Positions 62,748-63,617 of a stretch of 63,617 nucleotides of DNA are shown here, piece by piece; the stretch's first letter is position 1; every line of letters begins with the position of its first letter. A program made the translations under genes and the position numbers. Below the pieces are notes generated by a model, which searched no databases, was not told where the DNA came from, and saw only the letters and a program-made list of their open reading frames with translations. Source of the DNA: an uncultured Bacteroidales bacterium (GTDB taxonomy: Bacteria; Bacteroidota; Bacteroidia; Bacteroidales; Bacteroidaceae); assembly GCA_902802265.1 (NCBI GenBank), contig CADCLN010000012.1, positions 1-63,617 of the forward strand. Direction: 5' to 3'.

Positions 62748-62755
62748 CAAAGGTA
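62748..62755 (-). promoter_or_regulatory. -7 box of the thr operon
   Basis: TACCTTTG on the minus strand, 30 bp upstream of the ATG at 62717. This supports the shorter start of thrA. A -33 element is not obvious. Confidence 0.65.
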
Positions 62756-62817
62756 AGAATTATTTACTATTTACCGTTTAGCATTTACTATTTTTTTGCA
62801 AAATCATCCCGCATTCT

Positions 62818-63003
62818 TCATTCTTCATTCCTCATCCCTCTCCAAAACTTCCAAAGAAGACCACCCTGCCACAGCAAAGCGGCAAAAAACAGCAACATAT
62901 AAATCATACCTTGACCCTCCATATAGAGCCACACACTTGCGCACAGACAAACGAGGATGGCGACAAGCGACAAAACCATAAACATCAGTTTCAACTTTTC
63001 CAT
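62818..63003 (-). CDS. small membrane protein, two helices
   Basis: The 61-residue product (MEKLKLMFMVLSLVAILVCLCASVWLY...GMIYMLLFFAALLWQGGLLWKFWRGMRNEE) has two strong transmembrane helices and a charged end. It lies upstream of thrA on the same strand. Its last residues run into the heptamer repeat. A GGAAGGAG stretch lies 24 bp before the start codon. Its function is unknown, and it could be a chance ORF, but the helices and lysine-rich start are convincing. Confidence 0.5.
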   Translation of the reverse strand: MEKLKLMFMVLSLVAILVCLCASVWLYMEGQGMIYMLLFFAALLWQGGLLWKFWRGMRNEE

Positions 63004-63617
63004 AACATAGATATTTTTCTTCTCCTTCCTGTGATATCCATCACCTCATCGGAGTTTAACACCCCCCAAAAAAACAAAAAACTTTTCAGTGAAACGTTGC
63101 GACAAAGATTTGTTTCAAACAACATGTTTCTGAGGCGCGAACAGGATTCTTCTTATTGTTTGCTTTGTTTTTTTAATAACGGATTGCAGATGGGACAAAT
63201 CTTTTTCTTCCGTCAAATCCCTTGTTCCAAACTTTGTGTTTGTGTTCTCGGCGTCCTTTCGAAATGACGATGCAAAGTTACGAATAATATTTAATATGCA
63301 CAATAGCTATAACATAGTTTAATACGACTGCTACATGGACATTACAATATCTCCAAATGTTGCGAATGTTGCAAATGTTGCAGGCAGCGGCCAAATTTCG
63401 ACTTAAAAAGTGTTAAGTTTTGACACGACAAGTGCTGTGTTTTGAGTTTACAAGTATCCCTGCATAAACCAAGTACATATATTTTATATCATATTTAATA
63501 CAAAAGTATTAAGGTGGTATTTTAACCCAACTTTGACGCTGCAAGTCTGATTTTTCTTGCTAATCAGTGACTTGCACATTTTCGCTATGGTGACTGTGTT
63601 CTACAGATTTTGATTTT
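63004..63617. other. 614-bp right-end intergenic region
   Basis: No convincing gene is seen. It has promoter-like TAACTTTG (63280-63273) and TACTTTTG (63508-63501) boxes on the minus strand, three tandem 9-bp units AATGTTGCA/G (63356-63382), and a strong hairpin TGCAAGTC...GACTTGCA (63540-63576). The frame at 63115-63303 has no coding features. Confidence 0.6.
63540..63576. repeat. inverted repeat near the right edge
   Basis: TGCAAGTCTGATT (63540-63552) pairs with AATCAGTGACTTGCA (63562-63576), apart from two unpaired bases. It could be a terminator or one end of a mobile element that continues past the window. Confidence 0.65.

Noticed and set aside
63115-63303. 62-residue minus-strand ORF
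   Set aside because: No recognisable features, and the promoter-like box lies inside it.

Overview
The window looks like chromosome from a Bacteroidales bacterium, most likely Prevotella or a close relative. The reasons are the T9SS genes in the order porP-K-L-M-N, C-terminal tails of the T9SS sorting type, promoters of the Bacteroidetes form TTTG-N19/20-TAnnTTTG, BlaI/M56 sensor pairs, several TlpA-family thioredoxins, a TonB-linked outer membrane barrel, uxuA-uxuB, and intergenic heptamer repeats. Most genes are on the minus strand. Only uxuA, uxuB, rplS, a MaoC-type gene and tRNA-Phe are on the plus strand (about 25.7-30.1 kb). No phage, plasmid or insertion-sequence genes were recognised.

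Region by region: (1) 1-12.4 kb holds a surface-protein locus: a BspA-like protein, a coupled 48-residue peptide, a giant LamG/Fn3 protein cut by an in-frame amber codon, a tiny membrane ORF that also carries an amber codon, and the start of a TraX-like gene. (2) 12.9-20.7 kb is the T9SS core operon porPKLMN followed by an M6 metalloprotease. This machine is the likely exporter of the proteins in region 1. (3) 20.8-25.5 kb has a Gly-rich periplasmic protein, an OmpA-family protein, a shortened priA and a small porin. (4) 25.8-30.1 kb has hexuronate catabolism, L19, a hydratase-fold protein and tRNA-Phe. (5) 30.2-49.3 kb is the most unusual part: two BlaI/M56 sensor pairs flank a same-strand cluster of a lipoprotein, five TlpA-like proteins (one without its active site, one with two thioredoxin domains), an M60 peptidase, a small secreted protein and an outer membrane barrel. 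(6) 49.3-51.4 kb has PadR-PspC and a repeat element. (7) 51.4-57.6 kb has an MBOAT/double-SGNH O-acetylation set behind a 7TM-HD phosphodiesterase. (8) 57.7-62.8 kb is a threonine operon (thrA, an apgM-like gene, thrC).

The two most interesting biological units are the BlaI/BlaR-bracketed thioredoxin/M60/barrel cluster, which may be a sensor-controlled envelope system, and the T9SS operon with its linked surface proteins. Small palindromic repeats are also common: 21-22 bp phased palindrome arrays sit between operons, and GC-rich palindromes appear in spacers and apparently inside two genes (priA and a lipoprotein gene). All assignments come from reading the sequence and protein motifs. No database search was run.
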